This document shows positions 1 through 27,386 of a DNA stretch of 64,000 nt, piece by piece. Both the position numbers and the translations under genes were made by a program. The stretch is from Cheilinus undulatus (taxonomy: Eukaryota; Chordata; Actinopteri; Labriformes; Labridae): NCBI RefSeq assembly GCF_018320785.1, contig NC_054888.1:22337938-22401937 (forward strand), given 5' to 3'. The first letter of the stretch is position 1. Every line of letters starts with the position of its first letter. The notes under the pieces were generated by a model. It made no database searches. It was not told the origin of the DNA and worked only from the letters and a program-made list of their open reading frames with translations.

Positions 1-77
1 TCTACTGAACAAATGTAAACATCAACAAATCTCTATTAAAACATATCTATAATTAAACTTATCTTGTTGTTTTTCAG

Positions 78-16606
<16,529 letters not shown>

Positions 16607-16958
16607 CTCAAACTCTGCTGTCTGAATCCAAAGCTTAGTCAGACTACACACTAGATGATTTATCATCTCTAATTAATCTGATGGATTTGATTCAAAGCTT
16701 GTCAGTAATTCTTCTTCACTAGTTGAACTTGTACTGGTGTATATATCACTGTTTAACTGCTTAGCACTCATTTTTATATGATCAAGTCCAAAATGGCTCA
16801 TTTTAGTTTTGTTTTAGCTCAGATACTTTCTTGTTTGGTCTAACGAAGCCCACAGACACAAACAGCTGATCAGATACTCTGAGGTGGAAGAGCACGTAGC
16901 CTGTAGCCGAAGCTCACACTGTAAAATAGTGCCAAACACAGCAGCTTTCTACCTGAAA

Positions 16959-16964
16959 AATAAA
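16959..16964 (+). promoter_or_regulatory. Candidate polyadenylation signal, gene 1
   Basis: AATAAA 353 nt after the stop codon, in 3' sequence conserved with gene 2, where the same hexamer sits 351 nt after its stop. A second pair lies at about 17,305-17,322. Which is used is not known. Confidence 0.45.
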
Positions 16965-17339
16965 ACGCTTCAAAAATGTTTGGATACAGCGTACAATTGA
17001 GCCAACATAGTTTTTTGTCCCATGTTGAACCCTGTAGGTAACAGTGGGCCAAAGAGCGGGGTCAGAGGAGCCTTCAGAGTTACAGAGATATCAGTGAAAT
17101 AACTGAAGAACAGAAGAAGAAATGTCCTCAACCACACAGACAGACTCATCGTTACTAAATGCTGATCCAGAAAACAGCAGAAAAAGGCCTCTGCCATCTT
17201 TGGCTTGTTGCTCTGAATATGGATATAAACACCACCTTCTGCACTGAAAAAGTTTCCACATGTATTTGCTTGCAGTACCCTTTAGTTCAGTGTTTATTTT
17301 CTCAAATAAAATACTTTAAATAAAGTAGGACTTTCATCC

Positions 17340-17838
17340 TTAAAGGTCACATATTTTACCCTTTAAGACAACTTTATGTTGGTCTCAGAGGTCCCCAAAA
17401 CATGCCTGTGTAGTCTGTTGCTGTAAAACACTCCAGTGTTGGATTTTTGTATGTTTAAAAACCCCTCTGTTTCAGCCCTGCTCAGAATGAGCTGTTTCTG
17501 TGTCTGTAGCTTTAAATCTTACTGAGCTGTCTGACTCCACCCCTGACCACGCCCCTCTCAGGAAATGGATGTGGCTTACCTGATCAGGAGGATCAGAAGG
17601 GGAGAGCGGAACTTTCTTCCGAGCAGGGAGGGCCAACCAAACCTGGGGGCGGGGCTAACTCTCCACATGACATCATGAAGGGAAAATCATTTCATCCCAC
17701 ATTTTCTGAAAGGGTGAGAAAGAGAGGAGAGGAAGGAATGGATTTTTCTGGTACATGAGGGGATTGTGGACAGACCAGGGGCACATATTTTTGTTAGAAA
17801 AGCCTGAAAAGGGGATTTTTTTCAGATGTCCCCTTTAA
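17340..17838. mobile_element. TTAA-flanked MITE (piggyBac-like)
   Basis: Starts TTAAAGGTCACAT and ends ATGTCCCCTTTAA, giving short imperfect terminal inverted repeats and a TTAA duplication at each end. About 0.5 kb, no coding frame. TTAA targets are used by piggyBac and a few other superfamilies, so the assignment is tentative. Confidence 0.55.
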
Positions 17839-17869
17839 TACCTTTTCCAGAGATTTCTGTAGTTCAACC

Positions 17870-18629
17870 CAAAAAGGCCTAATTAAGGGGCAGCCCCAAA
17901 AAACATGAAAATGAGTGGCATTATTCTCGCCACACTTTCTCCAACATCTCATATTTCTGGATTTTTTCTGTAATGAAAAAGCGTGTCATACTTTCCAACC
18001 GTGCTCTCTCCAGAAGAGGGAGCAGGTTGTTTTCCACTGCTGCTCAACAATCTTTTCCCATTCATCCTCACTTAAAGAAATATTTGCCTCTCTACACCAC
18101 TTCTCCTTAATATAAAGGCTATTATTTCCTTTAAAGTCTTATGGACACTGGTATAGTTTTGAAATTAATTTCCTACCAAGCTCTGATTCAAATGCTGAGA
18201 TAAAAACTTTTACAATCCATCTTTCTGCCTCTTCTAGAACATCCCTCCTTATGTTTTTATCGAAATAATGTCTCACTTGCAAATATCTGGAAAAGTCCTT
18301 GTTATTTAGACCATATTGTTCCTTTCATTTTTGGAAACTTTTCATTTTTTTCTCTTTAGCAGCTCCCAGTATGTGATAGGTCCCCTTTCCAAAGTTTTAA
18401 ATCCGTTTTCTATCCTCCCAGGATGAAAATCTGAATCCCATGCAATCCATCGTAGTACTCTTTGAGATTTCAGGCCATTCTTAGTTATTATTTCATACCA
18501 GACTCTAAGAGATAAATCCAACCACAGATTCATAACCTCACTTAAGTGTTTCCTCCATCTAATATCTCCAATCATAGCCTGCAAGGGAGTGCCGATAGTC
18601 AGACCACATTTCAATATGATATTTTGCAC
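17870..18629 (-). pseudogene. L1/Tx1-type LINE ORF2, C-terminal fragment
   Basis: The open frame 18342-18629 and, after several frameshifts, sequence down to about 17,880 resemble the C-terminal half of fish Tx1/L1 ORF2. Motifs include a TTCSLFWRE-like stretch and a cysteine-histidine motif (CGENNATHFHVFWGCP). Probably the same dead element as the endonuclease fragment at 20,700-21,180, with about 2 kb of other sequence between them. Confidence 0.6.
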
Positions 18630-19049
18630 TTAAACACCAACTAAAGTTTATTTTAAAAATTTTACACAGAGAACAAAACAAACTCAGCTAATCTCACATT
18701 TATGGAAACTTCACTTTCTAACAATGTTTTCCTCTAATAACTTGTTCTGCTAAACAAAAACAAAGAAATAATTCTCCATGGTTATCTGCAGGTTTGAAAA
18801 AGTCCAGCAGAATTAAAAATAAACTAAACAAATAAATAGATTTAGTCTCCAACTCCTTTAAACTCAGCTATATACAAATCTGATAATAAATATATTCATC
18901 TCCTCAGAGCGGCCAAAAATAGATTTTACAGTGAGCAGTTCAAATCTGAAAATAACATTAAGTCTGCCTGGAAAATAATCAACTAATCACTGCAAAGAAA
19001 AAAGGCCTCTTCACAATAACCTGCAACCTTTACAGATGGAAACTCTAAC

Positions 19050-19920
19050 TTCACAGATCCTTAAGGGAGCTGCTTGAGGAGTGAGAGTAACCCTGTTTAA
19101 TCCTCACTGGTTGCTGCTGTACAAAAACAGCAGAGCCGTTTTATGCACAAGTAAAGCACAAATAACTTTAAAACTTCAAAAAACAGAACTTCTAAGAGAG
19201 GAAAAAATAAATGGTTTATATATCTTCATGAGTTATACATGGTTAAAAAGCTGGTGAGTAGACACTGGTGTGAATTTAACATAAGAAACAGTGAGACAAA
19301 AGTCACAGTCAGAATTTGTGGATCTGATAGGAAGGAAAATTTACCTTTACATATTTTACAGTGAAGGTATAATGCACTACAGTCACTTAAATCGTGTTTT
19401 TCTCCACACTGTCATTACTCTTGCTCATAACTTCATGTAAACAAACACATCTTAAAGTGGTTAGCGCTACTTAGCATGCTACACCATCAGACAACAGAGC
19501 AATGCTGAGTCCACTGCCAAAACCACAGCCTGTAGCAGTCTGCAGCTCCAACAATGAGCCTCACACCGCCCGCCACACATCAGCCACAGCACATCAAAGA
19601 CGATCCGACCAACGTTCAACTGGAAGATAGCAAGCTGCTAGCCGCTGCTAACTTTAGCATTTCTCCCTCTTTAAAACACACAGAAGCATTAAGTCTTGGA
19701 TATTTAGACTCACCACGGGTTCTGTGGAACAAAACAGTGATCTCTGGAACTCGTAGGAAGGGACAAAAAGACACTCCAACAACTTTCTGATGAGAGGAAA
19801 CTCCTCACGGTCACCGTTACTCCGTTTGTTTCTGTTAAGATCTACCTGCGGATTCCGCCCAGAGACGAAGGAGTGTGGGCGGGGCTATCATCTCTGATTG
19901 GATAGTTAGTCAACTGATGA
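19050..19920 (+). repeat. Repeat block, copy A (also at 51,270-52,640)
   Basis: Segments of this block (ttaagggagctgcttgagg near 19,060; actggtgtgaatttaaca near 19,265; about 19,440-19,900) recur in the same order and orientation at 51,275-52,640. An open frame of 78 codons at 19554-19790 (SLTPPATHQPQHIKDDPTN) is kept in the second copy. Both blocks lie downstream of B30.2 sequence, which suggests a duplicated NLR flank. No known protein was recognised. Confidence 0.65.
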
Positions 19921-20699
19921 TTGACGGGTGACCAACCCAATCACACTTTAAAGCATTTCATGCAAAATATTGCTACTTAAAACATTTTAACTCTATTAAG
20001 TGTTTTTTCTTGCACAGTATTATCGGTTTTGTCTTCTTGACTTTTACTTGTTTCTATGAATTATCAGTAAATGTTCAAAGTCTGAATTATTATTATTTTA
20101 TCTATTTTTTGTACTGAGAACATGGAAAAAATACAACAGGAGGAGAAAAACAAAATAAATTAAATGGAAATCTGGTTTCTATCTGATTATTTTGTATATA
20201 GTTAAAATTTAATCAGTTGTACATACTTTTTTTTATTTGTGAGGAGTTTTACAAATTATGCACATTTTTTAAATCATTAAGTGAGAAAAATGAGTCTTTT
20301 CATCAGACTTTTCATTTAAAGTATGTGGTATTTACAAAAAATTATAAACATTTGAATAAATAAACAGATTTTTCCCAGTGTGGTATCTTGATAATAAATA
20401 AAAATGTCCTTAACGTTCAATGAAATATTCAGACCAGTCTTCCTCCTTAGGTGAGTTTGTTTCACAGGATAAATTCTGTGAAGAACTGTTTGATTTGATG
20501 CTGTGGTTTCTTCCTCCAGATAAAATGATTTAGCTGAGCACTGAGAGATTTTCATATTTCAGGAGGCATTTCTAAAGATAGCCAAGCATACACTGATCTG
20601 GAGATCCCTTCAGCCTTAGATAGTAAGACTCTCCCTTGTAAAGACAGATCTCTGGATCACCATGACAACAACACCATGGGATCAACAGAGGTGTCCTTT

Positions 20700-21180
20700 A
20701 CTTTGTGAACCATGTCATTAGAAAGGAACCAGAAATCAATCCTAGATTGTTGGGAGAGATCTGTAAACGTTTTTGGTCAGGATTCTTATGAGGCCAAATG
20801 TCTATCAGATCCAGCTGTAAGCAAAAACTCTGTCATTCATTTACAGACTCATTTGATTTGGGTGGCTATCTATCACTCATTTCATTCAGAGTTGTATTAA
20901 AATCACCCCAGACATCACTTTTATATTGTTTTATATTGTTTATTATTACTAGCATAAACATTTATCAGGATAAAAAGCACGTGAGCCACTTCCACAATCA
21001 AAATGATCCATCTTCCCTCATCATCAACCTCAACTTTCAGAGTTTGACCTCTGAAATGACCTGTTAGAACAGCGACCCCTGCTGGCCAACTATTACTATG
21101 AGAGACTGCTTTGTCCCACTGACTCCTCCAAAATTTCACATCTTCAGAAACTGATCCATCTTTATTCATTTCAGCTTCTT
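20700..21180 (-). pseudogene. L1/Tx1-type LINE ORF2, endonuclease fragment
   Basis: The reverse-strand frame 20921-21169 reads WPAGVAVLTGHFRGQTLKVE, then EGRWIILIVEVAHVLFILIN-VYASNN, matching the apurinic-like endonuclease of L1/Tx1 LINEs. Past a small break it continues with VWGDFNTTLNEMSDR, the conserved DFN motif, then LDLIDIWPHKNPDQKR. Stops are present. Confidence 0.65.
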
Positions 21181-22620
21181 TGAGGGTTGATTGCTAGGAT
21201 TTCTCACATTTCTAAATTTGATACTGTTTTGAATTTTTAAATTTTATTTAACAATGGGAAAATTCCACAAAATGTACTTTTTTTCAACTAAGTATAACTT
21301 TGGCTATTCTTGTGTTATTTTAACTATTTAAATATTAAACTTGTCAGTTTTTCTGCTCTTTTCAGCAATCCCCAATACTTGTGTTTTGCTATTTTAACTA
21401 TTCACCTTTTTCTTAAATCTTTTTAACATTGTTTCTAAAGGGAAAACTCCTCAAATCCTCTTGAACTCCTCCATCTTGTAAGGCTCATAACTTAAACTTA
21501 CTTCCACAGACTTTATTCTGACTTTAAAATATAGACAAACTTTTCAGCTCTTTATGAATGATTCACATTATCCATATTTTTGTAGGTCTGGTGATGATCA
21601 ATATACAGATCAAGAATCATAAGCCTAGGTTAAAAAGTGTCAGAGGACAGAATGTTTAAAGGTGTTTTAAAGGACAAAATCAAAATTCAGAGGAGGAAAT
21701 CATCAATTACCAGAAGGGGGCGCTGTGACATAGTGATGAAATTGATGTATAAATGTATTAAGAGCCAAAGTGTGATCATCCCTGTTAAGTTTGGTGATGA
21801 TTGGCATAACACTGTAGAGTTATATAGAATCAAAATAGTTGGCACACTTCAAAAAGCATTAAAAAAAGAAATGGTTTTGCAGCTTTGGGCCCCGTTCACA
21901 GCTTCACCCTCTGGGGAAAACTCATAGTTTGAACAACTTTAGATCTCCATCTTGTCTGGAATAAGCACAAAAAATGTGGAGAAAATCTGATGAAATCTGT
22001 AGGAGGAGATCCTTCAGATGTGACAACAGTGATGCTGCCTAAAACATCCAAAATATGACCTTTAACTTTTCTTAGTGTGCAACTTCCAGAATGCATGAAA
22101 ATGTCTGTAGTCTTTCATCCAGGTTGCACACATAGATTGCCGATGTGTAGTTCAGATTGAATGAAATGTTGTGCAATGTATTTGCACTTCTTGTTTTTAA
22201 TTAGTAGAATTTAGGGGAAAACTCCAGCACAGCGTTGCCAACATTTAGACAGTGCTTAGGAGGTCTTGGTCAAAATCTGAGGTGTTTTTGAAGCCTTGGT
22301 CCTCTTTGATTTTATTCATTATTTCAAAGGTAAAGATCAGATTATTCTAAAACATGTGGAATCAAAATGAGTCCTAAATTGCAGGGGATTATGGGCCTCC
22401 AGAATATTACACAGGGCCTCCCTTAGCTGGCCAAGTTAAAAATGTTGAATCATTTTACAAATATCTATCTACAAATGTCCCTTTATTAATGAGCAATATT
22501 TTTACTGTGGTTAGACTAGATTTCTTGTTTTATAAAACGTTGTATCTTTCAAAGGGAGCACACAATGGAAACAGTTTACCTCTCTCAGTCAGTGGACGCT
22601 CAAGCTTTGCAAGTTTCAAG
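21181..22620. other. Non-coding, no gene seen
   Basis: AT-rich sequence. About 21,600-21,850 (aatcataagcctaggtt, then a gaggaggaaatc stretch and a ggggcgctg motif) resembles gene 1 intron sequence near 5,445-5,660. It is probably a dispersed fish repeat. No exon or RNA gene was recognised. Confidence 0.5.
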
Positions 22621-22629
22621 GGGAGTATA

Positions 22630-22672
22630 TTTTACAGGCACCCCAACTTTTTTGGAACTGGGGTTGTAAATT
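22630..22672. mobile_element. Isolated transposon end
   Basis: ccccaacttttttggaactg followed by gggttgta matches the terminus at about 24,161-24,190 in the same orientation. It is therefore a leftover end of another copy and not the partner of that terminus. Confidence 0.5.
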
Positions 22673-22954
22673 GGGTCTAGTTGATCATTTGCTCTTGTGC
22701 CACTAGAGGGAGGCAAAGCTTTTCAGTCTGCATCAGTCTCATTGTGTTCAAAGCTGTGGTGTCAATTTGTTTTCTGCATGCAAATTAACAAACTTAGATT
22801 CTATTTTCTGCTTTTTCACTATCTTTATCCTCCATAAGATGGAATGTTTCACTGCATGCTCCAAACTTCCAGTAAGATATGATTGCATCTTTTTATAGAT
22901 GAGTGGCTTACTCTTCTGCAAACATCCTATTCTCCTCCCTTTGATAAATAAGTC

Positions 22955-24190
22955 TTTCCTAAAGCAGAGAAAAGCAAACTCTCAACTATTTGCAGAGTGT
23001 TTGCTTTAAGTCTGCAGGCCTTAAACTGCTCAGTAACAACCTTGGCAGACACACAAACAGAAGCTGTAATTTGCTTCTTTCTCCACTAGGAGGCAGGAAA
23101 GAACAGAGTTTTCTCTGACCACAGGCAGGCCAGTTCAGCACATGGACCCTGACTGTGAAGCCATGCTGTTGTGATGGATGCGGTATGTGGTTTAGCATCA
23201 TCTTCCTAAAATAGCCAAGTCTTTCCCTGAAAGAGATGTTGTCTGGATGCTCTATGTTGCTCTGAAACCTCTCTCTACTTCTCAGCATTGATAGCTCCTT
23301 TCCAGATGTGGAAGCTGCCCATGCCATCGGCACTAAAGCAACCCCATACCATCAGAGATGCAGGCTTGTAGAACTGTGATTGATAACAAGCTGCACGGTC
23401 CTTCTCCTCTTTAATCCACAGAATCTGAGGCATCCGAGGTTTTCCAAGGTGTGATTCATCTGACAGCAGAGCACTTTTCCATTTTGCCTCAGTCCGTTTT
23501 AAATGGCCCAGAGAAGACAGCGGTGTTTGTGGATCCTGTTCACATACGTCTTCTTCTTTGCATGACACAGCTTCAACTTGCATTTCTGGCCAAGGGTGAA
23601 GTGATTTCCAGCTCAGGATCATGTCTGCTTTAAATTCCGGGCCACCTGAGGGCCCAAAGATCAGCAGCATCTAATATTGACCTTCAACCTTGTCCCTTGT
23701 GTGCAGAGATGACTCCGGGTTCTCTGAATCTGTTGATGATATTCTACTGCAGATGGGGGATTTTCAAAGTCCAAGTTAACGGTGAGGAACATTTTTCTGA
23801 AACTGTGCTGTACTTTTCTGAGTTTTTTTACAAACTGTTAAACCTCTGCCCATCTCTAAAATGCTCCTTTGATACACTATCATGTTACTGACATGTTGTC
23901 AGTGAACCTAATAAGTTGCAAAATGCTCCTCCATCTGTTTTCATTAGAATCTCTTACTTTTCCAGCCTTTTGTTGACCTGTCCCTTCTTTTTTGAGATGT
24001 GTTGCTGACATCAAATTCAAAATGAGCTTTCATTTTTCATGATTTGGTAAAATGTCACCGTTTCAACATCTGTTATGTTGTTCATGTTCTATTGTGAATA
24101 AAGTTTGGGTTTGTGAGATTTGAAAATGACTGCATTCTAATTTAATTATTTTACACAGCGCCCCAACTTTTTTGGCATTAGGGTTGTATA
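22955..24190 (-). pseudogene. Tc1/mariner-like transposon relic with decayed transposase
   Basis: Read on the minus strand from a terminus at about 24,190 (tacaaccctaatgccaaaaa). The frame 23275-23670 ends in KPASLMVWGCFSADGMGSF, a DDE transposase core. Further on come KPHTASITTAWLHSQGP-like residues in another frame. Stops and frameshifts are frequent. The matching far terminus was not identified. Confidence 0.65.
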
Positions 24191-25779
24191 TCAGATTTAT
24201 TCAATTAGAAATTATGCACAATAGTAGTAAAAAGCATGCACACTTATTAGTCAGTGTCAAAACAATAATAAATTTGGTTTGAAGCCAAATTTAGAGCTTA
24301 TGGAATCAGGGTTGTATAACGTATAATCCAAAAAGACTCTCTTTGTAAGAGCCGTTTTTAATCTGTCTCCTCCTCTGATTGAACTTTCGCTCAATGTCTG
24401 AGTGTTGCTGTGGCAACAACCTGATGTATCTGTTAATGTCAATAAAGCTCATTTGAACTTAGAGAGAGAGGGGTCAAAGAAAAGTTGGGACACATTGGAC
24501 ATTTCCGGGTGTGAATCTCTACTGTCCAGCTACCAGTGAATGCATCAGATGAAAGGGGGGCCCTCCTCTCCCCTCCTCTGAACTAACTTCCCTGTTCATG
24601 CAAAAACGTCTGAAAGTTAAGGGGGCGGTTGAAAAGTTCAGGTCTACTGGAAACCAGATTAATCTGGATCAATAAGGACAATATCATCTGTGTGGGACGG
24701 TAGATTGGTCTGACGGAGCTCTGGGGTACAGAGGAAGGCCAGGTAGGACTTTTAACACTAAAACTAACATTAGTTTATTAGACCAGGAAATACTGCTTTA
24801 TCTGAGACCTAGCTTATGTAAGAGCACACATATGAACACGGAAGGGAGATTGCATCACACAGGTGACATTTTGTAAGTGGAGCAGATAAACGCTCATAAA
24901 TCACTGAAAAATTAACAGATTTTAAAGCCGTTTGTTTTTGTCACAAACATCAGACATGCAGTCATGACCCAGGATATTTGATCCAATGAAAAATGCAGGT
25001 TTTCAGACTGAAACTCATCACCTAATGTGAGGTTGAAGTGAACAAACACCAACATGCCTTTGTTCTCTCTAAATGTGAAAGACAGATTTTAGATTTACTT
25101 GATACAAATCCAAATTATTTTCTCAATTAACAAGATAAAAATCTTAGAATTATTTAAAAAAAAATAAAAGATGTAAAGGAAAGAAACCAAGCATAGTCTA
25201 GAGCAGGGCTGTTAAACTTAAGGCCACTTTTGGCCTGCCAGCAGGTGCAAGACGTTTAGGGAGAAAGATGGACATTTTAAAAATATATATATATTTTCAA
25301 TATTTACCAACTTAGGTGTTTGAAATACAAATTTTCACTCATTTTTCATGATCTATCTATAACATAGAAAAGAAAGATCATAATACACTGCAATAAATGA
25401 GTTAAATACGACACACTGGGCCATCTTTAGAGCAGGGAGGAACATGTAAAAAGACACACAGTAGAGCGGTGAATTTAGTCTACATTCTAGTTTATAGTTG
25501 GTGAGGATTTTTCTAGATCTCTGTTCTGACTGCTATTAAACCAGAGTTTGTAGGATAGCTCATCTGAACTGTTTGTTATGTGCCTTCACAACTTAGTGCT
25601 TCACCTGCTAAAATAAAATAATGTTAAAAAGGATAAACTCTTCAGTAGTTTTAAGACTTCTCTTTATTTTTCTGTGTACATCAGCTGTCACTTTTGTACA
25701 CCTCTATCTGTGTTCCTTCACATAGTTCCTTTAAACACCTTTACCTTTTTTCAATTTCTTTGTATGTCAAAGAACCTAC
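24191..25779. other. Non-coding, no gene seen
   Basis: No supported gene. A further transposon-end-like piece (atggaatcagggttgtataa) is at about 24,300. A cagggctgttaaacttaagg stretch near 25,204 resembles hAT-type MITE ends. Confidence 0.4.
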
Positions 25780-26170
25780 AATTGCATTGTGCTGGATAAA
25801 TTGTGTAAAAATAGGGGATCACACACACACAAATTCTGGGATTGCCACAGAATTCAAGAGTTTTGGAAATCTGTTATAAAAGAAATTGAAAATATTTTAC
25901 ATGTGACTGTCCCCTTAGATTCTCAGTTGTTGTTATTGGGAGTTGTTTCTGGTGGGATTTGCAAAAAAGGTCACAGATAAATATTAAGTTTACTTCTGTC
26001 AATTGCAAAAAATGATATCAGTGTACTGGAAAGACAGAAAACCACCAACAGTGGCCCTAATGAAAACAGAGACTAAAACAAGTCTACACAATGGAAGATG
26101 ACTGCAAGTCTACAGATGAAGATGGGCGTTTTTATACAAAGGTGGAACTGTGTCGAAGCACATTTGAATG
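25780..26170 (+). pseudogene. L1/Tx1-type LINE ORF2, 3' fragment
   Basis: The frame 25789-25980 contains HTHKFWDCHRIQEFWKSVIK and VPLDSQLLLLG, typical of the C-terminal end of Tx1/L1 ORF2. After a stop, similarity resumes (AKNDISVYWKDRKPPTVALM). Opposite orientation to the fragments at 17.9-21.2 kb, so it is a separate insertion. Confidence 0.65.
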
Positions 26171-26485
26171 TGTAAAGAATATGGGTTGTTGTAAAAGAAT
26201 TAAATAGATGACTACCAAAGAAAGCACTATGCATTATAAATCTAGCTCTGCTGGAAATCTCCGTCACCATGAAAAAGTTTTTTTTCTTGTTGCTCAGCTC
26301 TTTTTCTTCTGTTTACCTTCTGTTAGTATTTTGTGAGGAACAAAAGTCCAATGTCACAGAATGTCAAGTTCTTTTATGCAAAAAAAATCTTAAATGTAAA
26401 ATAAACAGTTAAAAAAACGAATCTCTTGATAAACACATCATGTCTATATCATATCTCTTTATAAACATATCTCTATCTTAACATA

Positions 26486-27321
26486 TGTGACTGAAGCCAG
26501 ATAAAGTTCCTGCAAGTCGGCATTCCGGTGGTTGAGAAAAATGGATACAAAGTTGTTTTCTTCAAAATGATCATTTTTCGTTTTTTCTCATTTTATGCAA
26601 GTCCAACATATAAACTACTCATTCGATGAAAAAAGTAACACAAATGTGATTTTTAAAAGCACTAATTTTGTGTTTAAAAATGCCCTATTCTCGCAGTTGC
26701 CGCAAGGATATTGAGGGGAGGGGAAAGCGAAACTGCGGGGTGATAATTGGCCACTCAGTCTGCCATTGTTCCCAGTTTCGCCCATTGAGATGGACAATAA
26801 CAAACACCGCATGGCTCAAATGCCACCCCCATCGGCAAGTATACAGCTGTTTCTAGTTATCACCTTTAACAACAAGCCTCAAGATGCACCCTGCAGCGAA
26901 GAAAAGTAGAAGAGATGATGAGGAAGCAGCAACAATTATCAACAGACTTCGGACAACTTCAAGATGACTCGACAGAGCAAGTTTGGTGAAGGTGGATTTC
27001 CTATGGGAATATTCTGATGAGCATAACCAGTCCGATTCAGAAGCTTGGTTTGGGTGGACTTTATGTAAATGTGGCCCTGTTGTTCACCCATCACCCGGCC
27101 TGCCTGAGGGTAGGAGAAGTCCTGAAACTTTGAGCCTGGTTTTCTCAGAAGAAGCAGGAACTAGAGGTTAACATTCAAATGTGCATATCTTTGTAAAATA
27201 TGCTCAGATTAAGGTGTATGATACACCATTAGAAAGCTTGGAATCTACGCTTTTACAACGTGTAAAAAACTCAAAAATGACCTCGGACGACTTGCAGGAG
27301 TTTTTACCAGCTTTGGTCACA
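26486..27321. mobile_element. 836-bp DNA transposon with TA target duplication
   Basis: TGTGACTGAAGCCAG on the left and CTGGTTTTTACC-like sequence ending GTCACA on the right form inverted repeats of about 34 bp (both run into CCTGCAAGTC). TA lies on each side (26484-26485, 27322-27323). Two short open frames inside (26668-26856, 26983-27171) were not recognised. It interrupts intron-like sequence upstream of gene 2. Confidence 0.6.
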
Positions 27322-27386
27322 TATTTGTGTATGAACAGATTTTTATACAAACACATCGACTCTATGTAAACATAACTATACTACTA

